64,000 nucleotides of DNA from positions 62,001 to 126,000 of the forward strand of contig NZ_CANMFF010000010.1 of NCBI RefSeq assembly GCF_947497005.1. Reading direction: 5' to 3'. This stretch comes from an uncultured Ruegeria sp. GTDB lineage: Bacteria > Pseudomonadota > Alphaproteobacteria > Rhodobacterales > Rhodobacteraceae. The notes under the pieces were generated by a model, which was given only the letters and a program-made list of their open reading frames with translations, did not search any database and had not been told where the DNA came from. Made by a program: the position numbers and the translations under genes. Of the stretch, positions 51,710 through 60,738 are shown piece by piece (position 1 is the stretch's first letter; each line of letters begins with the position of its first letter).

Positions 51710-52330
51710 TCAATCTCTTTGCTGGTTTGCCAGCCGCTCTAAAACCAGCGGGTCGAAATCCGGGGCGCGCACTCGGCGTCGATCCGGCTCAACGGCGCGT
51801 AAGGGATCTACCGGAACTATTTCGCTCGCTGCTCTGCGAGCAAGTTCCTGATAAACTCCGGTGCCTCGGGATTTCCAATTGATTTCCGATTCAGTCAGCG
51901 GGCGCAAGACCCGTGCCGGAGAGCCTGCGATCATTTGCCGGGGTTCGAATGTGGACTTCGCTTTCACAAAGCTTAACGCACCAACAATACAATTCCGCGC
52001 AATTCGAACCTCGTCCATGATGACGCTGTTCATTCCAATCAGAACGTTTTCTTCCAGATGGCACCCATGCAGGACAGCGCCATGTCCGACATGACCGGAT
52101 CGTTCGATGATCACATCCCGACCGGGGAAGCTGTGTAACACGCAGGTTTCCTGAATATTCGATCCATCGCCAATGATGATCCGGCCAAAATCACCGCGCA
52201 GGACTGCAGCAGGCCCGACATAACAGCCTTCCCCTATGATCACGTCGCCGAGGATAACAGCGTCCGGATGCACAAAAGTGGTTTGGGCAATGACCGGTAC
52301 AACGTCATCAAATGCGTAACATCCGCCCAT
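51710..52330 (-). CDS. paaY: PaaY-like gamma carbonic anhydrase family protein
   Basis: A 206-residue left-handed beta-helix protein with hexapeptide repeats; DAVILGDVIIGEGCYVGPAAVLRGDFG and the His-bearing HVGHGAVLHGC supply zinc ligands. PaaY is a thioesterase that clears stalled CoA esters in phenylacetate degradation. It converges on hpaI and is encoded 120 bases after the TetR regulator on the same strand. The gap after hpaI holds nothing else. Confidence 0.85.
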   Translation of the reverse strand: MGGCYAFDDVVPVIAQTTFVHPDAVILGDVIIGEGCYVGPAAVLRGDFGRIIIGDGSNIQETCVLHSFPGRDVIIERSGHVGHGAVLHGCHLEENVLIGMNSVIMDEVRIARNCIVGALSFVKAKSTFEPRQMIAGSPARVLRPLTESEINWKSRGTGVYQELARRAASEIVPVDPLRAVEPDRRRVRAPDFDPLVLERLANQQRD

Positions 52331-52449
52331 ATACTTATCCTTTCATTTTTAGGGGAATTATCGACGTCGAATTGCTGCGTGCGTATTCGATGTGGCCCGT
52401 GGCAGCGCCGACTCAACGGGTGGTTGCCCAGAAATCCAAAGCAATTTGC

Positions 52450-53046
52450 CTACAGATTCTGCACGCCATGTACCGTCAAGGTGCTAACCAGATCTGCGTA
52501 ATCTTCGCGGGCTTTGGATCCGGCACCGGTGTTCCACATATAGTACCAGTTCAACATCCCAAAGATTGACATAGTGGCACCGCGAAGCTTGTCTTTGGCA
52601 TTGTCAAAGGCATCTGGTGATAATTCTTTCAGGATGTCGCGGACAAAGTTCACCATTTCAAGCTGATACCCCCGCAGGAGTTTTTGCTGTTCCTCAGTCA
52701 ATGCGCTCATGCCACTGATCTGCACCCTGTGTTCGTCATCTGCCCCTTGGTAGGCAAACAGGATTTCGTGCACTGCTTTCCGCAGCTTTTGCTCAGGGGT
52801 AAGACCGTTCATATCCACATTGCAAATCCGGTCACGCAGCTCGCGCAGATAGGTTTCGAGGATGTCATACAGAATGGCATCCTTGCTGTCGTAGTAGTGG
52901 TAGATATTGGCCTTTGAAATCCCGCACTCTCGCGCCAACAGGGTCATCGAGGCGCGGTCAAACCCCTGATCGGCAAACACTTTGGCAGCGGTCTTCAGAA
53001 TTTGTTCCCGCTTTTGATCGTGATCTTTTGCGATTGTCCGGGCCAA
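52450..53046 (-). CDS. TetR family regulator, PaaR type
   Basis: A 198-residue TetR regulator: DNA-binding helix AAKVFADQGFDRASMTLLARECGISKANIYHYYDSKDAILYDI region, the remaining 130 residues being ligand-binding helices. It is co-directional with paaK (3-base gap). It fits the phenylacetyl-CoA-responsive TetR regulator PaaR. Two near-identical 20-base elements at 55638 and 61961 are its probable operators. Confidence 0.82.
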   Translation of the reverse strand: MARTIAKDHDQKREQILKTAAKVFADQGFDRASMTLLARECGISKANIYHYYDSKDAILYDILETYLRELRDRICNVDMNGLTPEQKLRKAVHEILFAYQGADDEHRVQISGMSALTEEQQKLLRGYQLEMVNFVRDILKELSPDAFDNAKDKLRGATMSIFGMLNWYYMWNTGAGSKAREDYADLVSTLTVHGVQNL

Positions 53047-53049
53047 GGC

Positions 53050-54360
53050 TTACTCCTTATCGCGATTGTCTACGACGCGCTTCGCCTTGCCCTGAGAGCG
53101 TTCGACGTCGCCGGGGTCACCTACAACAATTTCCGTTGAAACGCCAACGACGTCCTTGATCCGCTTGGTCAGCATCCGTGCTGCGGCTGTTTTTGACAGC
53201 TCATCGGTAGAGTCCACAGACGCTTCTACAAAGACCCGCATGGCATCCATCCGGCCGGATTTGTACAGCTCGATCTGATAATAAGGGGCTAGGCCACCCG
53301 TTGCCATGACCTGCTCTTCAATCTGGCTGGGGAATACGTTGACCCCTCGCAGGATCATCATGTCGTCGCTACGGCCGGTAATCTTAGCCATTCGACGCAT
53401 TGACCGTGCCGTACCCGGCAGCAAGCGGGTCAGATCGCGTGTGCGGTAGCGGATCATCGGCAACCCTTCCTTGGTCAGGGTTGTGAACACCAACTCGCCG
53501 ATTTCACCGTCAGGCAGAACGTCTCCGGTGCTGGGGTCAATGATTTCCGGCAGGAAATGGTCTTCCCAGATGACTGGCCCATCCTTGGTTTCAACGCATT
53601 CATTGGCCACCCCGGGGCCCATGATCTCGGACAGGCCGTAGATATCAACAGCATGCATGTCGAATGCGGCTTCGACCTCGGCACGCATGGCGTCTGTCCA
53701 GGGTTCCGCACCAAATACACCAACCTTCAACGAGCTTTCACGTGGGTCGAGACCCGATTTATGGAACTGTTCAAGGATGTTGAGCATGTATGACGGTGTA
53801 ACCATAATCCCGTCGGGCTGGAAATCGTTAATCAGGCTGACCTGCTTTTCCGTTTGCCCTCCTGACATCGGAACGACAGTCGCGCCCAGGCGTTCAATCC
53901 CGTAATGGGCGCCCAACCCACCAGTGAACAACCCATATCCATAGGCATTGTGCACCATGTCACCCTTGCGCAGCCCCGAAGCGCGCAAGGAACGCGCGCC
54001 AAGATCCGCCCAGTTGTCGATATCGTTCTTTGTGTAACCCACCACCGTCGGTTTGCCCGTCGTACCGGACGAAGCATGCAGGCGAATTATTTCACTGCGC
54101 GGGACCGCGAACAGACCGAACGGGTAATTGTCGCGCAGATCATTCTTATACGTAAACGGAAACTTTGCCAGATCGGAGAGCTGCCGAAGATCGTCAGGAT
54201 GCACGCCAGCCTCGTCAAACCGCTGTTTGTACATAGGGACATTTTCGTAGGCATGGCGTACGGACCATTTCAGGCGCTCAAGCTGCGTCGCACGGATTTC
54301 GTCGGTCGAGGCGATTTCGATCGGATCCAGGTCCGCTTTGTTTGGGGAAAGGTCTTCCAT
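53050..54360 (-). CDS. paaK: Phenylacetate-CoA ligase
   Basis: A 436-residue adenylating enzyme with the AMP-binding loop HASSGTTGKPTVVGYT, the motif YGLSEIMGPGVANEC, and KITGRSDDMMILRGVNVFPSQIEE. It activates phenylacetate to phenylacetyl-CoA. The PaaK-type C-terminal domain is short as in the family. It lies 24 bases after paaI and 3 before the regulator. Confidence 0.93.
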   Translation of the reverse strand: MEDLSPNKADLDPIEIASTDEIRATQLERLKWSVRHAYENVPMYKQRFDEAGVHPDDLRQLSDLAKFPFTYKNDLRDNYPFGLFAVPRSEIIRLHASSGTTGKPTVVGYTKNDIDNWADLGARSLRASGLRKGDMVHNAYGYGLFTGGLGAHYGIERLGATVVPMSGGQTEKQVSLINDFQPDGIMVTPSYMLNILEQFHKSGLDPRESSLKVGVFGAEPWTDAMRAEVEAAFDMHAVDIYGLSEIMGPGVANECVETKDGPVIWEDHFLPEIIDPSTGDVLPDGEIGELVFTTLTKEGLPMIRYRTRDLTRLLPGTARSMRRMAKITGRSDDMMILRGVNVFPSQIEEQVMATGGLAPYYQIELYKSGRMDAMRVFVEASVDSTDELSKTAAARMLTKRIKDVVGVSTEIVVGDPGDVERSQGKAKRVVDNRDKE

Positions 54361-54384
54361 CGCGTAACTCCTCCAGTCGCGCAG

Positions 54385-54816
54385 CTATTCTTGAAAATTC
54401 TGGCCGCCTACCGCGCGGGACATGCCGCGAAACTCGGCGATCAGAGTGTTGTCCTGATTGGTAACGCGAACGTCGTAAATTCCGCTGCGGCCCGTCACTG
54501 AGACTTCGGTTGCGGTGGCGGTCAGGCTGTCCCCTTTCCGCCCGGGGGCCAGGTAACTTATCATCGTGTGCTGGCCAACGGTTGCCACGTTGCGGCTGTT
54601 GCAGGCAAAGGCAAATGCGCTGTCCGCCAGCGCATGAGTGACGCCTCCGTGGCATATCCCGTGACCGTTACAGTGGTTGCCGGTGATTGTCAGCGTCAGA
54701 ACAGAATGCCCTTCGCCTACCTCGACGATCTTCATCCCGAACCATTTACTGGCTTCGTCGTTCACCCACATCGCGGCAGCGGATTTTTCGGCGCGTTCTT
54801 TGGGGGTCATCGTCAA
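54385..54816 (-). CDS. paaI: PaaI hotdog thioesterase
   Basis: A 143-residue hotdog-fold thioesterase with GNHCNGHGICHGGVTHALADSAFAFACNS around residue 45, where the HGG and Asp residues are placed as in PaaI, and the C-terminal GRSGIYDVRVTNQDNTLIAEFRG. It hydrolyses ring-hydroxylated phenylacetyl-CoA esters, protecting the CoA pool. It overlaps paaG by 4 bases. Confidence 0.9.
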   Translation of the reverse strand: MTMTPKERAEKSAAAMWVNDEASKWFGMKIVEVGEGHSVLTLTITGNHCNGHGICHGGVTHALADSAFAFACNSRNVATVGQHTMISYLAPGRKGDSLTATATEVSVTGRSGIYDVRVTNQDNTLIAEFRGMSRAVGGQNFQE

Positions 54817-55598
54817 CGTCCCTGAAAATTTGGCGCGCGCTTTTCAAGGAAGCTGGACACGCCTTCGGCGTAGTCAGCGCTTTCGCCGCAGGTTTTCATT
54901 GCATCAGCTTCGATATCAAGCTGATCGGACAAAGATGTGGTGGCAGCAATTTGAATGCACTGTTTCGTTAAGCCCAGCCCAAGGGTGGGGCCGTTGGCGA
55001 ACTGAGCGGCAAGGGCACGCGCCTCTGACATCAATTGATCGTCGGGCAGGGCTTTCCAGATCAACCCCCAGTCTTCGGCTTGTTTGGCCGGAAGGGGCTG
55101 GGCTGTCAGTGCCAGTCCTTTGGCGCGCGCTTCACCTAACAGGCGCGGCAAATGCCAACTGCCACCAGTGTCCGGAATCAGTCCGACTTTGGAGAAGCTC
55201 TGAATGAACTTTGCGCTTTCCCCGGCCAGAACCATGTCGCAGGCCAGCGCAAGATTTGCGCCAGCACCGGCAGCCACCCCGTTTACGGCGCAGATCACCG
55301 GGAAATTCAATGACCGGATCAGTCGGACAAGGGGGGCATAATACGTGCGTACCGTTTTACCCAGGTCTGGCGGGCCATCCATTTTTGACGGATCGCGATC
55401 TCCGAGGTCCTGACCGGCGCAAAAGCCACGGCCGGCGCCGGTCAGCAAAACCGCGCGGGCTCTGTTGTCGCTTGCGTTCTTTAACGCGCCCTGTAACGCC
55501 AGATGCATTTCTTCGTTGAACGAATTCAGCTTGTCGGGGCGGTTCAGGGTGATTTCGACCCAGTTCCCGTGGTTTTGCGCAAGAATCGTATCGCTCAT
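54813..55598 (-). CDS. paaG: 2-(1,2-epoxy-1,2-dihydrophenyl)acetyl-CoA isomerase
   Basis: A 261-residue crotonase-fold enzyme with GRGFCAGQDLGDRDP near residue 60, the oxyanion-hole NGVAAGAGANLALACDMV near residue 105 and the acidic residue position in FSKVGLIPDTGGSW. PaaG isomerises the ring epoxide to oxepin-CoA, and later a dehydroadipyl-CoA intermediate. First of the minus-strand paa operon. Confidence 0.9.
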   Translation of the reverse strand: MSDTILAQNHGNWVEITLNRPDKLNSFNEEMHLALQGALKNASDNRARAVLLTGAGRGFCAGQDLGDRDPSKMDGPPDLGKTVRTYYAPLVRLIRSLNFPVICAVNGVAAGAGANLALACDMVLAGESAKFIQSFSKVGLIPDTGGSWHLPRLLGEARAKGLALTAQPLPAKQAEDWGLIWKALPDDQLMSEARALAAQFANGPTLGLGLTKQCIQIAATTSLSDQLDIEADAMKTCGESADYAEGVSSFLEKRAPNFQGR

Positions 55599-55637
55599 GA
55601 CTGTCTCATCTGATCTCGTTTCAACTTAATCATTGCA

Positions 55638-55657
55638 TTAACCGAACGGTTGGTCAA
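55638..55657. promoter_or_regulatory. Candidate PaaR operator, paaG/3-hydroxyacyl-CoA dehydrogenase promoters
   Basis: TTAACCGAACGGTTGGTCAA lies between the divergent paaG and FadB-type genes. Its inverted arms AACCG and CGGTT match the site before paaZ at 61961 in 17 of 20 positions when read on the opposite strand. The PaaR repressor is the obvious binder. Confidence 0.7.
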
Positions 55658-55701
55658 TATATAAACCCGAACCGAATCTGAGCCGATCAAAGGGATTGCC
55701 G

Positions 55702-57735
55702 ATGTCGCAGTCGTCGCTGGTGAGCGTTGAATATATGGGTGACGTGGCCTGGGTCACGGTTGAAAATCCGCCAGTGAACGCGACCTCGACCGGGGTTCGG
55801 CAGGGACTGTCCGACGCTGTTGATACTGTCAAAGACGCCCGTGTTGCCGTGCTGAGTTGCGCGGGCAGAACTTTTATCGCAGGCGGCGACATGTCCGAGT
55901 TCGATGCGCCTCCGGTCGAGCCACATCTGCCTGACGTTGTTCAGAAAATCGAAGACAGTGAGGTGCCCTTTATTGCTTGTATGCACGGCAATGTACTGGG
56001 TGGCGGGTTCGAGATCGCCATGGCATGTGCCTGGCGGATCGCGGCACCCGGTACGGGTTTTGGTCTGCCAGAAGTCAATGTAGGTTTGATCCCCGGGGCA
56101 GGAGGCACACAACGTTTGCCGCGCCTCGTGGGAATGCAGGCTGCAATCGACATGACCTGTTCCGGAAAAATCATGAAAGCCGAGGCGCTGGCCGAGCTCG
56201 GCGGCGTTGATCTTGTCGCTGAAGATCCGAAAGCTGCGGTTCTGGATTTTGTTGCCAAATTGCCCAACCGCCCGCAATCTGTCAGCCAGCGTTCCGTGGC
56301 GGCATTTGCACCTGACCTGTTGGCGACAAGCCGTCAGGTCTTGGAGAAACGCGCAAAGGGTCAGCAATCACCGCTGGAAAACCTGACTGCGCTTAGTTGG
56401 TCTGTTGAACCGTTCTCTACGGCGCAACCGAAAGAACGTGCCCGCCATCTCGCGTTACGCCAAAGCGCCGAAAGCCGTGCCCTGCGCCATGCTTTTTTTG
56501 CCGAACGCAACGTCTCAAAGCCCAACTTAATCAAAAGCGTGGCCCCAGGTGATATCAACCGGATCGCAGTTGTCGGGGGGGGGCTGATGGGGGCCGGAAT
56601 TGCCACAGCCGCCTTGATTGGCGGGCTATCGGTCACATTGATAGAACGCGACCCTGACGCAGCGAAGGCGGCGCAATATCGGGTTGAGGGTCTGCTGCAA
56701 GGCGCAGTCAAACGAGGCAAGATGTCCGAAGCGCAGCTTCGGGATCGTCTTGCCGCGTTCCGTGCCGTGGACAGCTATGCAGAAGCCGCCGACGCGGACT
56801 TGGCAATCGAAGCGGTCTTCGAAGACTTGTCCGTCAAGCAGCAGGTATTTGCAGAGCTGGCCAGGCATATCGAGCGTGATGCAATTCTGGCGACCAACAC
56901 GTCATATCTGAATCCCATCGAGATTTTCGATGGCATTGAAAACCAGTCTCGGTGCATCGGTTTGCATTTCTTTAGCCCGGCCCATGTCATGAAATTGCTG
57001 GAAATCGTGCATACGCCGCAGACGTCCCCCGATGTTGTCGCAACCGGGTTCTCACTTGGTAATAAGCTCCGCAAGGTTTCGGTTCTGTCGGGCATTTGTG
57101 ATGGGTTCATTGGTAACCGCATGTTGGCCGCCTATCGGCGCGAGGCCGACTATTTACTGGCAGATGGGGCGCTGCCCTATCAGGTGGATCAGGCGATGCG
57201 GGCGTTTGGAATGCCAATGGGGCCGTATGAACTACAGGATCTGACCGGTCTTCAAATTGCCTGGGCCAACCGCAAACGCAATGCCGCGACCCGTGATCCA
57301 AACGAACGCTATGTGACCATCGCTGATCAGCTATGTGAGATGGAGCGTTTCGGCCAGCGTACCGGCAAGGGGTGGTATCGCTACGAAGAAGGAAATCGCG
57401 AACCGATCCGGGATTCAGAAGTCGAGGCGTTGATCGAGACCTATTCTGGCGCGCAGGACATCACCCGCAGGGATTTTTCGAAAGAGGAAATTTCTTCTCG
57501 TATTCTGGCTGTTCTGGCCAACGAGGGGGCATTGATCATCGAAGAGGGGATCGCTGAAAACGCCGAAGCAGTCGATATGGTTCAGATCCATGGTTACGGC
57601 TTCCCGCGCTGGCGAGGAGGGCCGATGAATTATTGCAAGGAAATCGGAATCAGCGAGACCTGCGCAAATATGCTAACCGTAGCGGAGGAAAGCCCCGGTT
57701 CGTGGTGTGTCGCGGACCGTCTTAAAAACAATTAA
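55702..57735 (+). CDS. FadB-type bifunctional enoyl-CoA hydratase/3-hydroxyacyl-CoA dehydrogenase
   Basis: A 677-residue protein with an N-terminal crotonase domain (residues 1-190, AGGDMSEFD and MHGNVLGGGFEIAMAC), a Rossmann NAD-binding domain starting at AVVGGGLMGAGIATAAL near residue 290, and C-terminal 3HCDH repeats (HFFSPAHVMKLLEIV). It does the hydration and NAD-dependent oxidation of a CoA intermediate, probably 3-hydroxyadipyl-CoA of the paa pathway. The ATG has AAAGGG upstream; the TTG two codons before is not preferred. It is divergent from paaG. Confidence 0.88.
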   Translation: MSQSSLVSVEYMGDVAWVTVENPPVNATSTGVRQGLSDAVDTVKDARVAVLSCAGRTFIAGGDMSEFDAPPVEPHLPDVVQKIEDSEVPFIACMHGNVLGGGFEIAMACAWRIAAPGTGFGLPEVNVGLIPGAGGTQRLPRLVGMQAAIDMTCSGKIMKAEALAELGGVDLVAEDPKAAVLDFVAKLPNRPQSVSQRSVAAFAPDLLATSRQVLEKRAKGQQSPLENLTALSWSVEPFSTAQPKERARHLALRQSAESRALRHAFFAERNVSKPNLIKSVAPGDINRIAVVGGGLMGAGIATAALIGGLSVTLIERDPDAAKAAQYRVEGLLQGAVKRGKMSEAQLRDRLAAFRAVDSYAEAADADLAIEAVFEDLSVKQQVFAELARHIERDAILATNTSYLNPIEIFDGIENQSRCIGLHFFSPAHVMKLLEIVHTPQTSPDVVATGFSLGNKLRKVSVLSGICDGFIGNRMLAAYRREADYLLADGALPYQVDQAMRAFGMPMGPYELQDLTGLQIAWANRKRNAATRDPNERYVTIADQLCEMERFGQRTGKGWYRYEEGNREPIRDSEVEALIETYSGAQDITRRDFSKEEISSRILAVLANEGALIIEEGIAENAEAVDMVQIHGYGFPRWRGGPMNYCKEIGISETCANMLTVAEESPGSWCVADRLKNN

Positions 57736-57741
57736 CATGTT
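57734..57741. promoter_or_regulatory. AACATGTT palindrome before dctP
   Basis: AACATGTT within TTAACATGTT occurs before dctP, 65 bases from its start, exactly as in the hpa promoter (44572). This suggests HpaR control of the TRAP transporter. It overlaps the 3' end of the FadB-type gene. Confidence 0.4.
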
Positions 57742-57805
57742 GATAGTTACAAAAGTGACCATTAACGCATTCTCGAGTCATGTTTCACAGGGAGGAGACA
57801 GAACC

Positions 57806-58825
57806 ATGAAATTCACCAAGTTGAGCACTCTATTGGCCTCAGCAGCTCTGGCCGTTTCGGGCACAGTGGCATTGGCGGCGGATTATACCCTGACCATTTC
57901 CAGCTGGGCCCCGCCGACCCATGGCATCAATGCCAAGATGTGGCCGAAATTCGTGGAAATGGTCGAAGAAGCAACCGATGGTAAAGTCACCGCTGAATTG
58001 AAGCTGGGAATTGCACCGCCGCCGGCACAGATGGACCTGATCATGGATGGTGCGGCGGATGCCTCGATCATCTTCCACGGCTATCAGCCGGGCCGCTTCG
58101 TCACGACCAAGATGATTGAGCTGCCGGGATATGAAGGCTCGGCTGAAGACGCCTCTGTCGCGTATTGGCGCACATACGACCAGCATCTCAAGTCGGCGGA
58201 CGAACATCGCGGTGTCAAAGTGATTGCCCTGCACACACATGGCCCGGCTCAGCTTCACTCCAGCAGCCCCGTGACCACGCTTGATGAAGTTTCAGGCCTC
58301 AAGGTCCGTATTCCGGGTGGTGTTGGCGGTGATGTCGGTACGGCCCTGGGCGCGACGGGCATCCAGGTTCCTGCACCAAAAGTATACGAAACTCTGGCCT
58401 CGAAAGCCGCTGATGGCGTTGTCATGCCATTTGAATCCCGTAAGGGTTTCAAGCTGACTGAAGTGGCGCAAAATGTCTATGAAGTACCCGGTGGCCTGTA
58501 TCGTGGGTCGTTTGCGTTCATCATGAACGAAGACACCTTTGCCGATCTGCCCGCCGATCTGCAGGCCGCGTTGGAAGAGAACGTCTTTGGCGAGCCGCTG
58601 AGCCGCGAGATTGGTAAAATCTGGGATGAGATTGACGCAATCGGCCGTGAAGCGACCGAAGGGACCGACGGTAATGCGATCAATGCAGCATCCGCTGAAG
58701 ATCTCGAAAAGTTCAATGCCATTGCTGTTGATGTGCGCGCCAAGGTCATCGACGAAGTCAATGGTACTGGCGTCGATGCACAAGCCGCTTATGACATGAT
58801 CGTAAATGAAATGGCTGCCCAGTAA
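57806..58825 (+). CDS. dctP: TRAP transporter solute-binding protein DctP
   Basis: A 339-residue periplasmic protein with signal peptide MKFTKLSTLLASAALAVSG, then ADYTLTISSWAPPTHGINAK and the DctP-type MWPKFVEMVEEATDGKVTA. It binds the substrate of a TRAP system, likely an aromatic acid given the neighbours. The ATG has GGGAGGAGA. A perfect hairpin follows its stop. Confidence 0.9.
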   Translation: MKFTKLSTLLASAALAVSGTVALAADYTLTISSWAPPTHGINAKMWPKFVEMVEEATDGKVTAELKLGIAPPPAQMDLIMDGAADASIIFHGYQPGRFVTTKMIELPGYEGSAEDASVAYWRTYDQHLKSADEHRGVKVIALHTHGPAQLHSSSPVTTLDEVSGLKVRIPGGVGGDVGTALGATGIQVPAPKVYETLASKAADGVVMPFESRKGFKLTEVAQNVYEVPGGLYRGSFAFIMNEDTFADLPADLQAALEENVFGEPLSREIGKIWDEIDAIGREATEGTDGNAINAASAEDLEKFNAIAVDVRAKVIDEVNGTGVDAQAAYDMIVNEMAAQ

Positions 58826-58833
58826 CGCAGCCC

Positions 58834-58858
58834 GGCTGGCGGGATTGAACCGCCAGCC
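58834..58858 (+). terminator. Hairpin after dctP
   Basis: GGCTGGCGG-GATTGAA-CCGCCAGCC, a perfect nine-pair stem with a seven-base loop, between dctP and dctQ. No long U-tract, so it more likely stabilises the dctP transcript than stops it. Confidence 0.55.
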
Positions 58859-58882
58859 ATCTTCACCCGCTGGGGACTACTC

Positions 58883-59386
58883 ATGCAATCTTTCGTGACC
58901 TTCGCGCGTCGCGCCAGTATCATTCCTACGGTGCTGGCCTGTGTGGCGCTGTTCATCTTGATGGTGATGACCTTTTTCGACGTCATCCTGCGCTCTGTCT
59001 TCAATGCTCCGATTGAGGCCGCAACCGAGTTGACACGGATTCTGATGGCGATCCTTGTATTCTCGGTCCTGCCGATGATCTCGGCAGGGAAAGGGCAAAT
59101 CGCAGTTGACCTGACAGATGGAATTTTTTCACGCCTGCGGTTGAGCAGGGCACGCGATGCGATTGTTTATCTGGTGTCCGGCATCATGCTCATCTGGCCT
59201 ATTCAGCGGGTCTGGATTTTGGCGGAACGGGCGCGCGACTACGGGGATGTCACCGAATATCTGGCTATCCCGGTTTTCTACGTTGGCTGGTTCATCGCCG
59301 CCTTCACCGCAATCACGGCTGTTGCGATGGTCATCACCGGTCTTTTGTACATTTTTGCCCCTCAAACCTTGTCGGAGCACGCCTAA
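58883..59386 (+). CDS. dctQ: TRAP transporter small permease DctQ
   Basis: A 167-residue membrane protein with four hydrophobic segments, the DctQ arrangement, including VALFILMVMTFFDVILRSVFN near residue 25 and ATELTRILMAILVF. It bridges the binding protein and the large subunit. It overlaps dctM by one base. Confidence 0.88.
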   Translation: MQSFVTFARRASIIPTVLACVALFILMVMTFFDVILRSVFNAPIEAATELTRILMAILVFSVLPMISAGKGQIAVDLTDGIFSRLRLSRARDAIVYLVSGIMLIWPIQRVWILAERARDYGDVTEYLAIPVFYVGWFIAAFTAITAVAMVITGLLYIFAPQTLSEHA

Positions 59387-60738
59387 TGACTGCCGCACTG
59401 ATCGGTTTTGCCCTTGTCCTTGTTCTTGTGTTGGTGCGCTTGCCTATCGTGTTTGCCATGGGGCTGGTTGGGACGCTTGGGTTCGCATATGAGCGAGGAG
59501 GCAGCATCCTGTCCGAGCGAGGGTTGAAAGCCGCGATGTCGATGGTGGGCCGTCAGATCACCGACACGGCTCAGGATTATGGCCTGTCGGTCGTGCCACT
59601 GTTTATCCTCATGGGCTTGTTCGTGAACAAAGGCGGGCTCGCGCGCGAACTGTACGCGGTTTCAAACGCCTTTCTGGGTCATTTCCGAGGCGGTATCGCA
59701 ATGGCGACCGTTGCGGCCTGTGGCGGGTTTTCCGCGATTTGTGGTTCCTCTCTGGCAACGGCCGCGACCATGTCCAAAGTCGCGATGCCAGAAATGCGTC
59801 GCTATGGGTACGCGGATGAACTGTCAACTGCGTCGATTGCCGCCGGTGGCACGCTGGGTATTCTGATCCCGCCGTCAGTCATTTTGGTTATCTATGGGCT
59901 GCTGACCGAAACTTCGATTGGTAAACTCTTCGTCGCCGGCATCATCCCCGGTGTGCTGGGCATCTTGTTCTATCTTTTTGCCGTGCGCTGGACGGTCTGG
60001 CGGAGACCTGAATCCGGCCCTGCAGGTGAACGCCATGGCTGGGTTGAGCGTTTGTCGGCGATGCGCTCGGTCTGGGCGGTATTGCTGCTGTTCTTTCTGG
60101 TGATCGGCGGCTTGTATGGTGTGTTTGATTTCTACCCTCTGAACCTGACCTTCAGCCCGACCGAGGCTGCAGGTATGGGCGCAATGGGTGCCTTTCTGAT
60201 TGCGTTGTCGCGCGGAGGCCTTACGTTGAGCTCAACTTTTGAGGTGCTGAAAGAAACCAGTTTCACCGCGGCGGCGCTGTTTTCTGTGCTGATCGGTGCG
60301 CAGATCTTTTCGAATTTCATCAACCTTGCCGGTCTGCCCGAAGCACTGATCGCTTTGGTCACTGCATATGACGTAGAACCTTTTGTGGTGATCCTAATGA
60401 TCCTCGGGATCTACATTATTCTGGGCTGCGTGTTTGAATCGCTGTCGATGCTGTTGCTGACGGTGCCGATCTTTTTCCCGTTGGTCACATCACTGGGATA
60501 TGATCCGATCTGGTTCGGCATTGTTGTCGTTGTCGTAACCGAGATCAGTTTGATCACCCCGCCCGTTGGCCTGAACGTGTTCATTCTGAAAGGCGTAGTC
60601 GGGGACGTATCGACCGGAACGATCTTCAAGGGGGTCACACCGTTCTGGGTGGCAGATATCTTCCGTCTAGCCCTGATCGTACTGGTGCCGTGGCTGGTTC
60701 TGGTTCTTCCCGAACAAATGGGAGCGATGGGTCACTGA
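59386..60738 (+). CDS. dctM: TRAP transporter large permease DctM
   Basis: A 450-residue transporter with about 12 membrane segments and DctM landmarks: VVPLFILMGLFVNKGG near residue 70, AACGGFSAICGSSLATAATM near residue 110, LGILIPPSVILVIYG near residue 165 and TPPVGLNVFILKGV near residue 390. It carries out sodium-driven uptake. Its stop codon overlaps the P450 start (TGATG). Confidence 0.92.
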   Translation: MTAALIGFALVLVLVLVRLPIVFAMGLVGTLGFAYERGGSILSERGLKAAMSMVGRQITDTAQDYGLSVVPLFILMGLFVNKGGLARELYAVSNAFLGHFRGGIAMATVAACGGFSAICGSSLATAATMSKVAMPEMRRYGYADELSTASIAAGGTLGILIPPSVILVIYGLLTETSIGKLFVAGIIPGVLGILFYLFAVRWTVWRRPESGPAGERHGWVERLSAMRSVWAVLLLFFLVIGGLYGVFDFYPLNLTFSPTEAAGMGAMGAFLIALSRGGLTLSSTFEVLKETSFTAAALFSVLIGAQIFSNFINLAGLPEALIALVTAYDVEPFVVILMILGIYIILGCVFESLSMLLLTVPIFFPLVTSLGYDPIWFGIVVVVVTEISLITPPVGLNVFILKGVVGDVSTGTIFKGVTPFWVADIFRLALIVLVPWLVLVLPEQMGAMGH

